From the NCBI GenBank assembly GCA_035041965.1, contig JAPYMA010000835.1:49273-113272 (forward strand): a stretch of 64,000 bases of DNA, in the 5' to 3' direction. The position numbers were made by a program, and so were the translations under genes. Position 1 is the stretch's first letter; every line of letters begins with the position of its first letter. The notes beneath the pieces are model-generated. The model saw only the letters and a program-made list of their open reading frames with translations. It did not search any database and was not told the origin of the DNA. Shown here one piece after another: positions 37,901 to 52,900 of this stretch. Source of the stretch: Anisakis pegreffii (taxonomy: Eukaryota; Nematoda; Chromadorea; Rhabditida; Anisakidae).

Positions 37901-40900
37901 CAGTTATTTCGTCTTCAAAGTAACGATCAGATTCATTGCTAATTCGAATGAAAATCTTTGCGTGCAACAGGAACATTATTACCGACAAATAACGAATAGC
38001 ATTCGCTATGAACGAATGAAGTGTACACTTGAGCAATCTTCAGTCACAATAAGTCATCACTCAATAAAAATGAAAAAAGGAATAAATTCAAGAAACAAGA
38101 CCAACCTGCATGATGAACTCACTGGTGTTCTTCGAAACAGGCTCGTCGATATCGACCACCATCGATTTCGTTTCACTTGTTTTTGATTGCGTACTGCAAA
38201 TGGAACAGTTCTAAGAGACATATGGATGGAGCAGTCCCATTCCTCATTTCACATTATCTCAAATCGAAACACATCGCCATGGCGAGCAGTCAGATCAATG
38301 ATCGCTTATATGATGCGCTCGAATTTGAATGCAAATGAAAATTGGACAGATATCCGAGTAAATTCACATTGTCCTCATAGTGCGAATGGATTATCTTATC
38401 GAAAGCTTTCAAAAACACGAAAATATTCACTCAGTAATTCTGACTACTCAATACAGCTCACAGTGCTTTACGTATTAACGTCTTCGATTTGATAAGCGTA
38501 ACGTAGACGATGGCATGCAAGCCTATGGCAAAAAAACTGTAAACAATAGCTGCAATTCAGCGGGCACACTGAAAAATACATCAGACAGATATGCTGCATA
38601 AAGCACGATAAATCATACAATAAATGTTTCATGACCAAATGGATAGCATATAACAGAAGATGATCGGATATTACTTGACCACAGATGATCGAATAAAATC
38701 ACTCGACCGTACCTAATCTACACAAATGTCGTCTGTCAACAACAAAGTACTCGTCCTTCCCACATACAATCACGTTCATAATCATGAAGTTTGCAGCGGC
38801 AAAAAGTATTATATTCACACATGAAATACTTCTATACCCATGCCTTATCCACAGTCAATATGTGACATTAAAGTGAGCGAAGGAAAGGTTTACTCCAACA
38901 CGACGGCAATATTGATTGCGAACAAAATGATAAAAATTTGAAGTGACCGAAAAAAAGCACGCTGAAAGTGGATATGAACGAAAAGGCTTAAACGTCATTC
39001 GTATAAATGTGCAGTTTTGTCTGATGAAACTTCATTACTCGGAAAAATGGAAAGCGATAATATCGCAAATTTCGAACGCCAAAAAAACTAACTGCCTGAG
39101 ACGAATACGAAGAACGAATGAAAAAAATAATTCTTATTTAAACAAATTCTTCTCAGATATTACACATATCGTGTAACAAAATTATTCGAGACTTGATGCA
39201 AGCAAGTTACTCGCTGTAATGCACCAGCTCATGCGAAATAATTTTAATAGTTATATGTGAACACTGCTGAAAACTCGTGTCACTTTTCAACATAAAGTTT
39301 CACTCCCCAAAAAAAATTTCCAATCACACTGCGAAAGGGAAGACTGGAAGAATTTCGATGAGTCATGCAAATGATATAAATAGAAACAGTGATAAGAATT
39401 CAAACAGCTCAAACAAAGTCGATAATATGAATATGTGCTTAAACCCTTTCGCATTCTGACCGTTATCAATTTTGTAAAGGTTGGTCTCTAAATTCGTGAC
39501 ATGTTTTCAATAATCAATCTGTCATTTGTTCAGTAATATTTGACCATTTCTTAGCGACAATTTTATGTTGCAACTGAACATGAAAGGCTATGATAACGTT
39601 TCAACGAGCTACCAATAACGCAAAATTCATCGAATCAGACATGAGGTGAAGTAAATCGCACGATTAATATCTACTAAAAGTCGGTCATGCTTGGTAGAAG
39701 GCTAAATATCACCGAATGCCGATGCTGACACACCCAATGAAAAATCCTCCGAATTTATTGTTCCGAAAATGTCACTGACGAACACAGCGATCATAGTTGG
39801 TGAAACCCGTTACCGTATTTTCGGAGTACTTATTACAAAAAGAAATATCGTAACATTTACTCAAGCAAATTTCTACGATACTGTTGATTGACTTCAATTC
39901 AAAGCGAACAATAAATTGCAAACGTTACCTTCGCGTTGTTGGCTGGCCACTGACTTTCTGTTCCTTGGAAAGTGCGAATTTTCGCTTTGAGAGCCACGAA
40001 TCGAGATTGCTTTGCCATGCTGCCTCCTCCTCTGCACTGGACGAAGAACGCTGAAAGTGAAATTTATGCACAAATGCGTTCTCCAAATAACGCCCAAAAA
40101 ATGGAATACGAATGAGACATCGATAACATTCCGTTCATATGATTGCTCCGTCATAAATGTTCATGACACTAATAGCCAAAGAATTTTTCAGCGTTGAAAT
40201 TCAATCTCAATTCGGCAATATTTCAATCATTGTTAGCATTTCAAGTAACGTATCACTTTGCACAACATCCGATTAGAATTTCACAAAACGGCACGTGGAA
40301 CATCTGAAAGAATCAAAAGCGGAAAAAGAAACAAGCAAAAATGCCCAAGAAAAGAACCATCATTTGAAGAGCGTTAGCTCTGAGTCGTTTCTGTTCTTCA
40401 GTGACAATAATTTGTTGTTTGGCTTGCTCGCGGAGTGCAACTGCACTGGTTCGTGACGAAATGAATTGCAGTGGATTATGTGCTACCTGAATAATGAAAC
40501 AAATCGGTAAGTGAAGCTGAATTATTCACATTCGTAACAATACGAATACGGTTCATCTAATACAGTTCCTGATAACAAACGCTATGATCACATTAACTGG
40601 ATCATACTGACAACTAGGGAAAACTATCAAGCATGATGAGACGCTGAACCCCCTTTCGAAACGGTTCAAGAACTTGACTTGACAGATAAGGAACTGTGAA
40701 TAATTCTCAACGACTCATACGATATTACTGCTGCCAATCAATGACCATAAAATAAGTATAAACGCTAAACGATTCGTTCAATCATTAACCAAATTCCATC
40801 TAACAATAAGTGCACGCGCAGTTGACCGTTGCCATTATAAAGTTGTAACCATGCTACTTTTAAGGTAACTGATGGAATGAAAATATGTGAGAAATTTGAA

Positions 40901-43900
40901 TATTGCCAATGGCAACTGGAAAATCGTAAGGAATTATCAAATTTTCAAACGAACTAATTGCATGCTGACATATAACTGACAAAGCATTGAGCTTGCAAAC
41001 ACTTGACGATCACTAACGAATGTAAACGACGTTACATTTTCTTCACTCCACTAGTGCGATTTTGATAACGAGAGCAAGATGATATGGAATAAAGGCAAGA
41101 AAAAATTTAATTGCAATTGACTACATGGCATCATCAGCTGAGCAAAAAAAGCAGCTATTTATAGAATCGTAGGTCTTTTGAATTTTGTGATCTTTTTGGT
41201 TTGCGATAACGAAGTTATTTACAATGCTGTTCAGAAGTTAGAAAGCAACAATAAGACAACAATAAACCTTAAGAATCAAGCTTATGACAAAGTTAAGCAT
41301 GAAATACAACGTTAAACGATGATAATGTCACAACCGATTTCATCACATCAGGCCTACTAACAGTTCTCCTCTTTTTTCGTTCATCCATTAAGAATAGCGA
41401 TATCTTGCTATTCTTAATCAATGAACGAAAAATAGCGATATTTCTCGTGCTGTTTGCAAGCGATCTCTCTTGCACCATGTCAACTTTACACTCCTCACCA
41501 GCTCTGAATCATTCTTAGAAGGCTTTCACTTTCACTAAATGCAAACCGACGAGAAAATCCACATCAGGAATGGAATTCCATGTGCAACTATACACTGAAT
41601 TAGGCGGATAATATGGAGGCGAACGAATCAAAGAGCAGCGCACCTGGGATGCGAGTTTGACGTGAGGACGCGTAGGGATTTGCTGCTCTCCACTCGACGA
41701 AAAGCAACGTTCACCAACGTAAGGTGAACAACTTCGACTGCTTTTCGATCCAATCGAATAGCTGAAATCATCAACTGAACAATGAAATGAAAACATCAAA
41801 GAAAGCATGAATGAATAATGCAAAGAGCGGAGCGTGACTCTGATGGGTCAAAAGGGAATGGAGGGCGCCGATGAAGTGAAAGTAGAACGATTGGAGTAAT
41901 ACTTATCCAAATGAAAACGTTCCGAGTCATTCACAATTGAAGCGTTTGTTCGCATTTGATTCGTTCATTGGTGCTTTCTTACCAAACGAAAGCACAACGT
42001 ATGATGCAGTATTATGCTCGCGATTGGCAGTGTTTATTTTACAACACTTGAGAATCAAATGAAGTTTATTTGAATGAATCATTAAGTGGACGGATGGATG
42101 GATGGACTGATAGAGCAACATGAGTGTCGGATAAATTTTCTATTAGATCTTTCAGATCGACGGATGATGTGAATATTGGATACTTCGCTTCGCTTGCACA
42201 GTTCTGTCAACAACTCTCTTCTGTGTACGTCACTAAACCTATTCAGTAAATAAAGTTTTACCTATCAAACGACGACGTGTAATAAGCTAATACGCATTGA
42301 ATTCTCAGATAAAGACGTTATCGAAATAGTTTCATGAAGCTACATTTCATATCAGCATTAGGAAAGGAATAAATGACGCGAAGTTTCAAACTTGCTCAAA
42401 TCTTCCGTTGAATATTCACTGCTACCATCAGCCAGGTATTTACTCACTGAATAATTACACTCCACCATCGTGTCAATTCCCTGAAACATTATCACATATT
42501 GGTTTCTTTGATAAAGTACTATTTGTTCATTCATCAAATGACACTCCTCAAAAAAAAAGCATTATTAACACAAAAATACCAACGAAAAGACTGCAATCAG
42601 ATGAAACTCCTCTTGGAATGTTAAAATCACAAGTTCGTAATTTACTTATATCAGTCACCATCTTTCTCGATGATATGTGGCATTTAAGTGCAAATATGCG
42701 CTCTTTTATTTATGATGGAATAAATGAACAAAGGAATATTGGATGAATAGATGCAAAAAAAAGAAAAATTTGAAAAATCTGCAAGCAGGTAAACGAGTAA
42801 AGAAACTCGACACAAACCTCGTCACTGCTCGCAGACAGTGTTTCAGCTTTAGACTGTTGTTCCTCAGTTAAGCTGCAAGTAAATCACAACTAGTCAACTC
42901 TCAAACAAACAATATTCACGGCAACAACAAATTATAGCGAAAATCAAACATTTGAAATAAAAAGATCCATTAACTCGAACGAACTGGTTACAACCCCAAA
43001 GCATTCATTTGCTGTCAACATCAATGCACTCACACAACAATCAAACAACTCTGAATCTGCTGAGTGCTACTATCGCTATAATCAGTTGACAAGTAGCTAT
43101 TAATACCATCAAATCTCTGTGTTACATTGTCGAAATATCATTACGTTACAGCTTATGAAAACATCAAAAAAAAAGCTAATTGGAAAGGAGACTGCTATTC
43201 CCTATCACTCACTTTCGTAACCATTTTAATCCACTTCACAATACATCAGCCATAACCACACCCAGCATTCATAAGTCGCTTATCGTTCGTTATGTTACAC
43301 CTTGTGAAAACATCAAGAAAAACTTAACTACAATTGGAACAATCAAACGAAATTAATCTTTTATGACTCTTTTGTTAAACTGATTCGACAAGCTGCAGCC
43401 TTTTTGAAACGTTTTATTGCAAACTGATCAAAAATCTATCTTTCTAATCATACACCGCTCAAGCATTCATCGATCAATTCCTCTGACAAGTTTGTACCTT
43501 ACTGTATAATTAACATCATCTTATGATACATGACTATTTTCAGTGTTAAACGGCACACTAAAGTGAATCACATCAAGAGACGTTGATAAGTGAATCGCTA
43601 ACAACACCAAAAAAGGGTTAAAACAAAACGTAAAACGAACTTAAAGAAATTGAACAATTAAAATCACCTACCAAATTTGGTCAATAATTGAAGTTAGTAC
43701 TGAAACAATTTCGATGGCAGGAAAATGAAGAGGGTTGCGGGAGAAAAGTGTGCTGATTTGATGCTGAGAAGATATCCAGTCGTTATATTCGAGCAATGGC
43801 TCGACAGCACTTCTGTCAAATTTTGGTACTGATACGTTCAATCGATTACATTCATCAGCAAGATATGCTATTGTTGAACACAACTGAAACAATCATCAGT

Positions 43901-46900
43901 TCACTTCGTAGTCATATTCTATTGCTGATGCAATGTGAATATGATCAAATCAATGATTCCTTTAGTGTAGCTTCTGTTCATTTTCATATCATCGCCGTAT
44001 GTTTTTGATAACAGTCATAGTTGATCGGCCCGTTTAATAACAGGAAACATCATCACATGCAAATCATGGATATCGACCATTTTTTTGACTGTAGCATTGA
44101 AAACAATGAACGAATTCTGAAAGGGTCAGCCTGGATGTTAAGACGGATGTTATAAGTTCAAACTGAATCCATCGAATACACACGAACTTATCAGTCAGTT
44201 GATCAGACTAGAGCATAGCTCACTTGAAAACAAGAAACATACATGTGATTAGGCATGGAATAAACATTTGTTTAAGCTGTCATTGCACAACGCACGACAA
44301 TAGAAAACAACATCGATGTATAATGCAACTCCAGAAAGAGCACGCAAGCCGTTGCTCATACCATTCATAACTCAGAATCAGAAGTTGAAACGAGTGTTTG
44401 ATGGCGAATAAACACTCACAAAGATATCATGCACTGTACATCCGATTCAATCACTACGAACATACAAAAGAATGAAAGTGTTTACTGTTTCTTCACAGAA
44501 CGGAAGCAGATCACAATGAATGAGTGTCTTTGCAAAGCATTTTTATAGGGTCCATAAACGTATTATCGTAGCGTACAAACGACCGAATCAAATGATCGTT
44601 TTTCGAGAATGAAACCACTTAAAGATTGAAGGAAAATTCACAGCAAAAAACCTGATTTTTACAATCAACCAGTACTGTTCAAGGCAACAACAATACAAAA
44701 ATGAACTAAATGATAGCGAACATTGGTTCTTTTCTCAGCGATCTGTGCACAGTGCACCGTACGATTGAGCAAATCAAGAATTTTGCGAATGACTGCAAAA
44801 GGTACAAGAAAATAAAACAATCCAAATGAAAGAGTGCCGTTCATTTCTTCAAATACTAGTGAGAAAACTATTAATAGTAAGAAAAATTCTTTAAAGTTTC
44901 GACCCACCAACAAATTCTGCTATTTTCTTCATCAATGTATGATAGGATATCACCGAGAAGAAGGCGTACAAAGAACCAAAGGTTGCAAATATAACCAACT
45001 TGCAGGCACTGAACGGCGGAGAAACTCATCACTGATGCTCTCTTGTCAGTAGTTAATCGCACTGATCAATTCACATTCACGATCAGCATAAAAGCTTATC
45101 ACATTCACCTATGTCGCTTCGCAAATATATAACAAAATGGTTTTGCTACAAGCAACGGAAGAAACTTTTAGACTGCTAGGAAACAAACGCAAATTGATGT
45201 CACACAAACATTTCAGTGAATTTCATTTGCAAGCATCTCGATCACAACGATGTTATTGTAGTGTGTTGTACGTAGTGTAGGAGCACACTGCGTCATAACG
45301 GCGATTCATTAGAGTGCTTAACTTCAAGACACAACACACGAATAGGCCTGGGCAATCACCCTCCGCGGAATACTCATCATAGGAGTGTTGCTATGAGCCG
45401 ATGCAAATAAAAATGCAATAATGCAGCAAAGGAAATAGATTCTAGAAAGAATTGCATGACTCAAGGACACTGAGAAAATGCCTGGAATTGTAATGAAAGT
45501 GAAAGAATGCGCTTTTCCCATTTCACATTTTGCACATGAACAGTCATGAACGAACATAAATCTACACATGAGCCAGCACAGTGCCACACGAGGAGCCAAT
45601 GACCTACTTTGGAGCGAACGACACCTTTTGTATAGAATGAAATTCAATTTGACTGTAAACTTTCAATCGGTAATAAACAAAAACAGAAGCAGAAAAATGA
45701 AACGAACCCGTCGAATTTTGCCGTTTTCCACTGTCTCTGAATCATCGCCTCTCAATTCATCGTTCACACTTCTGAAAATGAGTTCGAAGAATTTTTTTCC
45801 AATTAAAAAAAACAACGTTGAAACCGAAACAGCGTTTATTCGAATATACTGAAAACTCCATTGAGAGCATAGCGATTCGCACAAAATCTCTTCACTCTCT
45901 TCGAGACTGATTCACATTCCTCTTCAAAATTCATCCTATTCCCGTGTTTGAATGAAGTTAGATGAATTCAGTGATACAAAAACACCCACCGACCGATTCA
46001 CTATCATCCATTCAATAAGAGAAATAAAAAAAGAACTGTTTCAGTGATGGAAGAAGTGGAAAATTAACGTTTTAAATGGATTTGCGATCGCATTAGTGCT
46101 CTCAATAAAGCATTAAAATCGTCACTTAACTACAGCGCAATCAAAAAATGCCGCAAACAATTCATTCTTTCTCGAAAATCGCATAATTTTTGATTCAATG
46201 CAATCCTTTCTTCAACATTGCTCTCTCGCGAATTCCTTGCATCTCCGCCTTCTTTTCCGGATAAAATTTTTCCGCTCATTTATTCGTAACAACAGATTAT
46301 TTGATGATAAATTCAAGAGAGACTCAACTGATGGCAGGTAATAAAAAGTTGCTCGATAGAAAATTGCGATTGCAATTGCAATCAGGAACATTCGACGATA
46401 ATAAAACTAATGGATCGACTCGAAATGACAGTAACGAATTGACTCATTCAAATGAAGCGAACTTCATTGCTGAACTCACTGAAATGAACTCATTTCTATC
46501 AAAAGTTAGTTAGTTTCTGACCGCCAAATAATGAAAAAACAAATTCCTAAATAACAATTCATCTAATGGAATCGTTCAACCTACAATCTTTAAGATGATG
46601 AAAAACTCAAACAGTTTGAATTTTGATGGAGTGAAGCTAAGATAGGCGGAGGACTAATGAGGATGCTCAAGATGAACAAAATAAAATGAAATAAATAACT
46701 GAAGTGACATCGAATCGACTCAACATCCACTACTAAGTGACTGCTCGGCGAAAATCATCAAGACGTATGTCTCATCGAGAACATATCCGACAATCCGTCA
46801 ATTGTTTACTTATTTATCTCGTTTGCACAAACAGACTCAATGATACAGTCGGCACTCAACCACAACAACATTCATTCAGATCTATGTTATAATAACACTC

Positions 46901-49900
46901 ATTAACGAGTTTGTATATGAATCGAAACCAAACAGAACTGCTCTAATAGAAATTCATTCATGAAATTTGTTGCATACGTCAATTACAAAATTTCGTTAAT
47001 CTTACAGCTTAACTTATGCTAGCTGAAAATCAGCTGTGATTTTCTGCGTTTTTCTGCGTACTTTCTCAACTAATTGCAATTCGCATGCGACAGGAAAAGA
47101 AGTGCCTTAATGCGGAAAGGAATTCACCTCAAAATTCCGAATGAGTTTCAATACAAATTGAAACTCATACAAATTCCGAATGAGTTTCAATTCTCCTTTG
47201 TATTATTTTCTGATCGTGCGTAACTCTTACTCTCTCAATCTCGACAATTTTTTCTTGAACAAATCTATCAAGTCATTGAAATGCTGAGGAGCAAGAGATG
47301 AAGTCTTCGGATATTCTTCAATGGTTTGAAGTCAAGACATTGCCATTTTATACTAGCAATCTGATTTCTGAAGATAAAACATAAAACAATAATCGCCGAA
47401 ATTAGTATCCGAAATTGAATGACAATCTTTTAGGGAATTCCTTAAAATTTAGAACTAATTAAACAAAACTGCTACAAAAAACGATGGTAAATGATCAAGA
47501 ATGTTCTCCAAAGTGATTTCATTTAATCAATCATGACAGAAGATGATTAGTTGTTATGGTGTTGAAGCGATGAAGCGTTTATTGTGAACTGAAGAATGCA
47601 TAAAGGAAGCGATAAATACGATTAAGAACGATAGAGAACGTGATGAATAAAACACGAAAAAGTAATAATCATTGATCCTCCGTTCCTCTTCCTTAATCGA
47701 CATCACTCCAGTTGCATGAATAATTTCATCAACAATCACAATAACAACCGTCATCAAGTCATCGTCTTTTCGTTATTCAAATCAGTTAACAATACAGTAA
47801 TAACAGTCACATTATTCAACTACAATGTAAATTGAGGTGACATTTAAAAAAATTGCTGTAATCCACTGAACAAAGCAAAGCCATAACATCAGTTCCAAAA
47901 AAACTGGGCTTATAAGGTCTCACTAACATTTCCTGGCTCTAACAAAGGACATCGTACTGGGTGACATCAAGAACAGGGTAAAGTTCAAAAGATTTATTAT
48001 ATGGAACAGGAACGAGGTATTGCTTTTCTTATGACTTGCTAAATTTTTGCTAAATATGATTTAGCAAAATTGTTTTTCCAAGAATGGAATAGAAATGACA
48101 GAAAAGAAGAATGAATATTGCAACGAACAGTGATTTGTCAACACACTTCAAACAGACTTGAATCATAGCGGTAGAAATTCTATTAGGAAGCAAACGAAAA
48201 TTGTGTTGAGTGAATAAGGCTAAATCAACATTCAAGAAGTTTGCGTTCGAATGTCAACTGCAGCAAAAAGTTTGAAATGTAACGCTTCGAGCTTGAACAT
48301 AAATAACACTGAATGATGAAAATAACGAGAGGAAAAAAGCGACACTTTGGTAAGACTAAAAATGGCACCAGAACTGAGACACTGAATGGAAGGCAATTTC
48401 AAAATGTGATCGTTGTTCCAAAACATAAGAACTTGTGATGATAGGGCAAAGATGGTTGCGGTAAGTTAAGAAAATTCTTCACGAATATCCCACCATCAAT
48501 ATCGGTCATCTGAGCGAAACACCAAACCAACTGACCACATGAACAGTATCCAGTGATCATCGGTCAGCCGTCGTTTATTGACACTCTTCAGTTGATGTAC
48601 TGTCTGCTCACTCGCTTCATACACCTCCCAATGTGCACTTACCTAATCTCGTAATAGTTGACTGTCATCTTCTTGATCACTATTATCATCGCAATTACTA
48701 ATAATATTATCAGAACTCTTCTAGTATTACATACATATCAATAATGTTCGGCAATCGAATTCGATAACGCAATAATAAACAATACATAATACCATCATTT
48801 CGTTAAGAACACCACCACACACTCCTTCCCATGCGATACTACTATCGTTCGCATCAGGGGACAACGCTCTGATTCCTGCACATTCTCAGTCCACAAAATC
48901 TTCCATCGTTAACTCCGTTCTTCCGACCGTATTCATGTTTAGCGACTTCGATTACTTACCGCCAAGGTGCGCGCGTTAATTAAAGTGCACGTGCTATTTT
49001 AATTCTGCAACGACTACTCAGTGATATTGAAAACTTTAACAGAATATTAACTTCCATTACGGTGATATAGCACTGATGGGATGGAACAAATAAGCGGAAA
49101 GCAATTTTATTTCACCGCTGTCTTCTCAAATATTGAGATGCTCTAAAAGACAGTATGATTGCATCTACACTTGATACTGTGATCATCAGAATCAATGTGT
49201 AAATCACTGGATACATCACTTCAGCTAACTTAAGGCTACGATGAAACTATATATTTGAAGAATGACGAAAATAATTACTGACAGGTGAGTGCTGGATAAT
49301 CGTACTGCTGCAACGAACTCTTCAAGAAATTAGCTTAGAAGAATACGGCTCACGAACATTATGAATTTTTTTTGAGCGAGCAAAAATTATAGAGTTTCGG
49401 TATCAATATTCATCCAACAGTAAGCACAACATCGGATTTCTATCAAAAAACAGCTGATCATCAGTTTCATAGACACGAATTTTTACTTATGCAGCAAAAT
49501 GATTCAACAAGCGAAGATTTCAAGTCGGTTCAAAACAATTTGATATAACTATCAGATAGATGAGGGATTGAAATGAACATTATTGGATGATGCACTCATG
49601 AAATACTTCAGTATCAATATCCCATGCGGATCAGCATTATCACTTCACTACTGGTGAATTATGAGAGGCTGTTGTCACGATATCATCATTAATGAGACAT
49701 TCATTTGGAGAACGACCCAATTTCAACAGAGTCATGTTAAACGAATGTGTCAATGTAATTATATTTACGTTATAAATTCTATCTGAAAGGAACTATACAA
49801 CTCCTCCAGTTACCGACCGTTTTGGGAGGTTGAAATGCGGCACATAAAATGACCAGTAAGAGAAAAAACTCTCACTAATCCCATCTTGATAAATTTTGTC

Positions 49901-52900
49901 GAAATCCTATCTTCTACAAACTTTTCAGCCATCACATACTGAAGTTTATGACCTTATCAACCGAAAATAATGAATTCGTTGCACAATAACGAATTCCCTT
50001 CAAATTTCTCGCTTTACAAATTCAACGATACATGCGACGATTGTCCAATGAAAGCATGACGCATGCTCCTATTCTCCTACAGCAACTATTTTGTCGAAGT
50101 CGATTCATCGAATATAAACTAATAAAATCAAAGTTCCAAAACTGGACAAAAACCGATCTTAACGCAAATTCGACATTGGTTTCGATCCCCCGATATGTAT
50201 TCCGCTCACTTCACGATATCTTTGAGTAATATACCTCCTGATGGTTATTATCCTGTTCTTTTTATTGATTATTGTTATCGTTATTATTTTCGTGATCACT
50301 CTATTCACCTCTTTAATTTATTAGTTTAGTTAATGATCATACCATGTTCATAAATAAAACGAATATGATATAATATGGCATACACTGAAATGAATTATGA
50401 GTTTTAATTTCATTTAAAAAAAACTCTTCGACTTCATCTATCCGATTGTCGTTTAGTCCATCTATCATTCGGTTTGGCATTCAACTTCGACCAAAAAACA
50501 GCTCAATCAAAATTCTTCTACGAACCGACAATTCATGCATCTTTTGCTCCTCGTTTTTTTCTCTCACACTCCAAAACCACTATTTTAAAATGCCGCAAAA
50601 GTCACCTTCAAAACATCGTCTATAACCGCACCACAATTCAATCAGCTTTCAATTCAAGTGACAACCCAACAAAGAACAGCTGTAATTCAGCGAGTATCTA
50701 CATTTGTTGTAAAGAAGCGCAATCGTTTAGTTGATCATTCAACACACTCATCAAGTCGTGTGCTGCAGTGCAAAAGTGTGCTCGGCCATTAACTAAAGCG
50801 CAGATAAAGCTTGAAATTGAAGTGAGTGGGAACTTCGATTGCTCATTTCAGTATGAAATTAGTTTCGTGAATTAGAGAACGTTTTCATCAGCTGTGTCGA
50901 AAAGAAAGAATATTTCTCTCAGAAGTCCATTAAAGTTGCAATATGTCATTCCTTGAATATCATACCATCAACGACTTTTTAGGCAGTTATTGCTTCCATT
51001 TATTTGATAAGTTCACAAATTTGAAAAAAAGAAAACTGGTAAAACACTCATTGTGACTATGCTTAAGTGAACAGATCAAGTATCGGTCAGTATCGCCAAG
51101 CGAACATAAAACTAATAGAAGTCGTGAGATGAAAATAAACTGACATGAAACATAGAAGAAACTTGCGTTAAATTACATTGGAAACAATGAGGAAATCTGA
51201 ATCATACCATAACAATACTAAATCCATGCATTCTCGTCCACAGTGAATATTCACATCTCCTTCCCGTGCACTCAAATGAACTCAAAACATATCGAATATA
51301 GCTCATATCGCCCTACTGAATTAAAGTAAAATTCATCTAGAGACTGATTCTCCCACTGATTTACATAGCTTACGATGTTGTCGTCTTCATTTTGAATAAA
51401 CTTTGATACTAGAATGCAACAAAGCACATTACATTCATCCGGAAAACACAACCAGCTCAAGACAATCAACTAAATGGCGGCACGCAAGTCAAGAAGAAAT
51501 AAACTTCAGCAAGCCAAGAACAGCAAACGAATGAAAAAGTTAGAATAGTATCGAACGATGGTGCACTTACGATTGCTCGATGAACGATTTGTATGGGCCA
51601 CTGAAGTGATCGATTTTAACCAGATCCTGCGCACGAAACAGTCGATGTGACGGCACTTTCAATCGGCTCCAACAAATCAGAAGTAATTGCGACGCCCAAT
51701 CCTGAAATTTCACTTCATAAACTTCAAATATGCATAGCAATTTCTCGGTTGGGAACACTCTTGCTTTCGATTGAGTTTTTCGAGAGTTCAATACTCTCGC
51801 TGAGAGGACAAAGCCAGTCATTGCGCTTTTTTATACATATAACTCTGTGTATTCAATTAAACACCTCAGATAGAGACATTCACACTCAAACCGAACATGA
51901 AAATGAAAGTCATACATTTTCATTCATTCAAACTGTTCTCTAATCCCATAGTCCACCAATCTTTCACTATATCTCCATTTCGAAACGCTTGTTCTATGGA
52001 GAACATTTCCGTAATGTTCATAGATATAATGTCGGTTTGAACATTTCAATGCGCATTTCATTAAACAAATTCAATCACTTAAGTCATCAACCCTATAGTG
52101 TTTTCCGGTTCGCTTCGGATGAATCAAAACCAACAACATAACATACACAAATTATGAAACATGTTCGCATTACATTACTTATCTCGTTCTTCTGATTAAA
52201 TCACGGCTTGTAAAGATATTCCGAAAAGAGCGAGTGCAAAACGGGTGAATGAAAAACCGAACCCCAAAACAGATTTTAAGAGAGTAACTTAGCACTTGAC
52301 AGCATATTCACGGAATTTTATTCGTTGCTGCTATTGAGTGTGTACGATTATGAAGCAATGATGCATGCTTGCATAGAAATTTATTGAATGAATGAACAAT
52401 TCGCATCAAATGAACAAAGTTTTCTCTTACGACGCTAACGTTAATATGATGAAGTTTCGATGAAAAATGGATTTCACTGAAAGAAAAAACTGTTTCTTAA
52501 CCTCATCTTCAATGTATTTCTCCAGCTGTATCTGTTTAACACCGGCATTTCGAAGAATCTTCTGAGTTTTTCTTGGTGCTTTCATAAAGCGTTCCGTTGA
52601 CACATCAAAACAATCCGGAAGAATTTTGTTGACAATCCTTAAATGTCGATAATCATTCAATGATCTTCTGATGATAAGGATTTTAGAAAATAGTGAAGTT
52701 ACGGTTACTTGGGTAAGTAGGAGTCTAGTGGTGTTTGAATGGGTTCACTATTTACTACGAATATTTTTTCTGACACAACATTTTACTACGAATATTCACT
52801 TAGACACAACATTTTCATGAAGAACGAAAGGGATTAAGAAACAGATTGAGGCACATTCATCGATATTTGAATTGATACCGAAATTCCAATACAGAGATAA

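Noticed and set aside
45324..45647. Minus-strand 107-codon hydrophobic frame
   Set aside because: Cys/Phe/Ile-rich without splice sites matching the required phase; looks like intron sequence.
46301..46513. + strand 70-codon frame (Leu/Asn-rich)
   Set aside because: It is charged and somewhat protein-like, but sits on the opposite strand in a large intron, with no supporting neighbour exons.
48050..48179. Possible missing exon after the CH module
   Set aside because: The acceptor and entry phase (TC|A) fit, but no donor is convincing and the sequence becomes hydrophobic intron-like.
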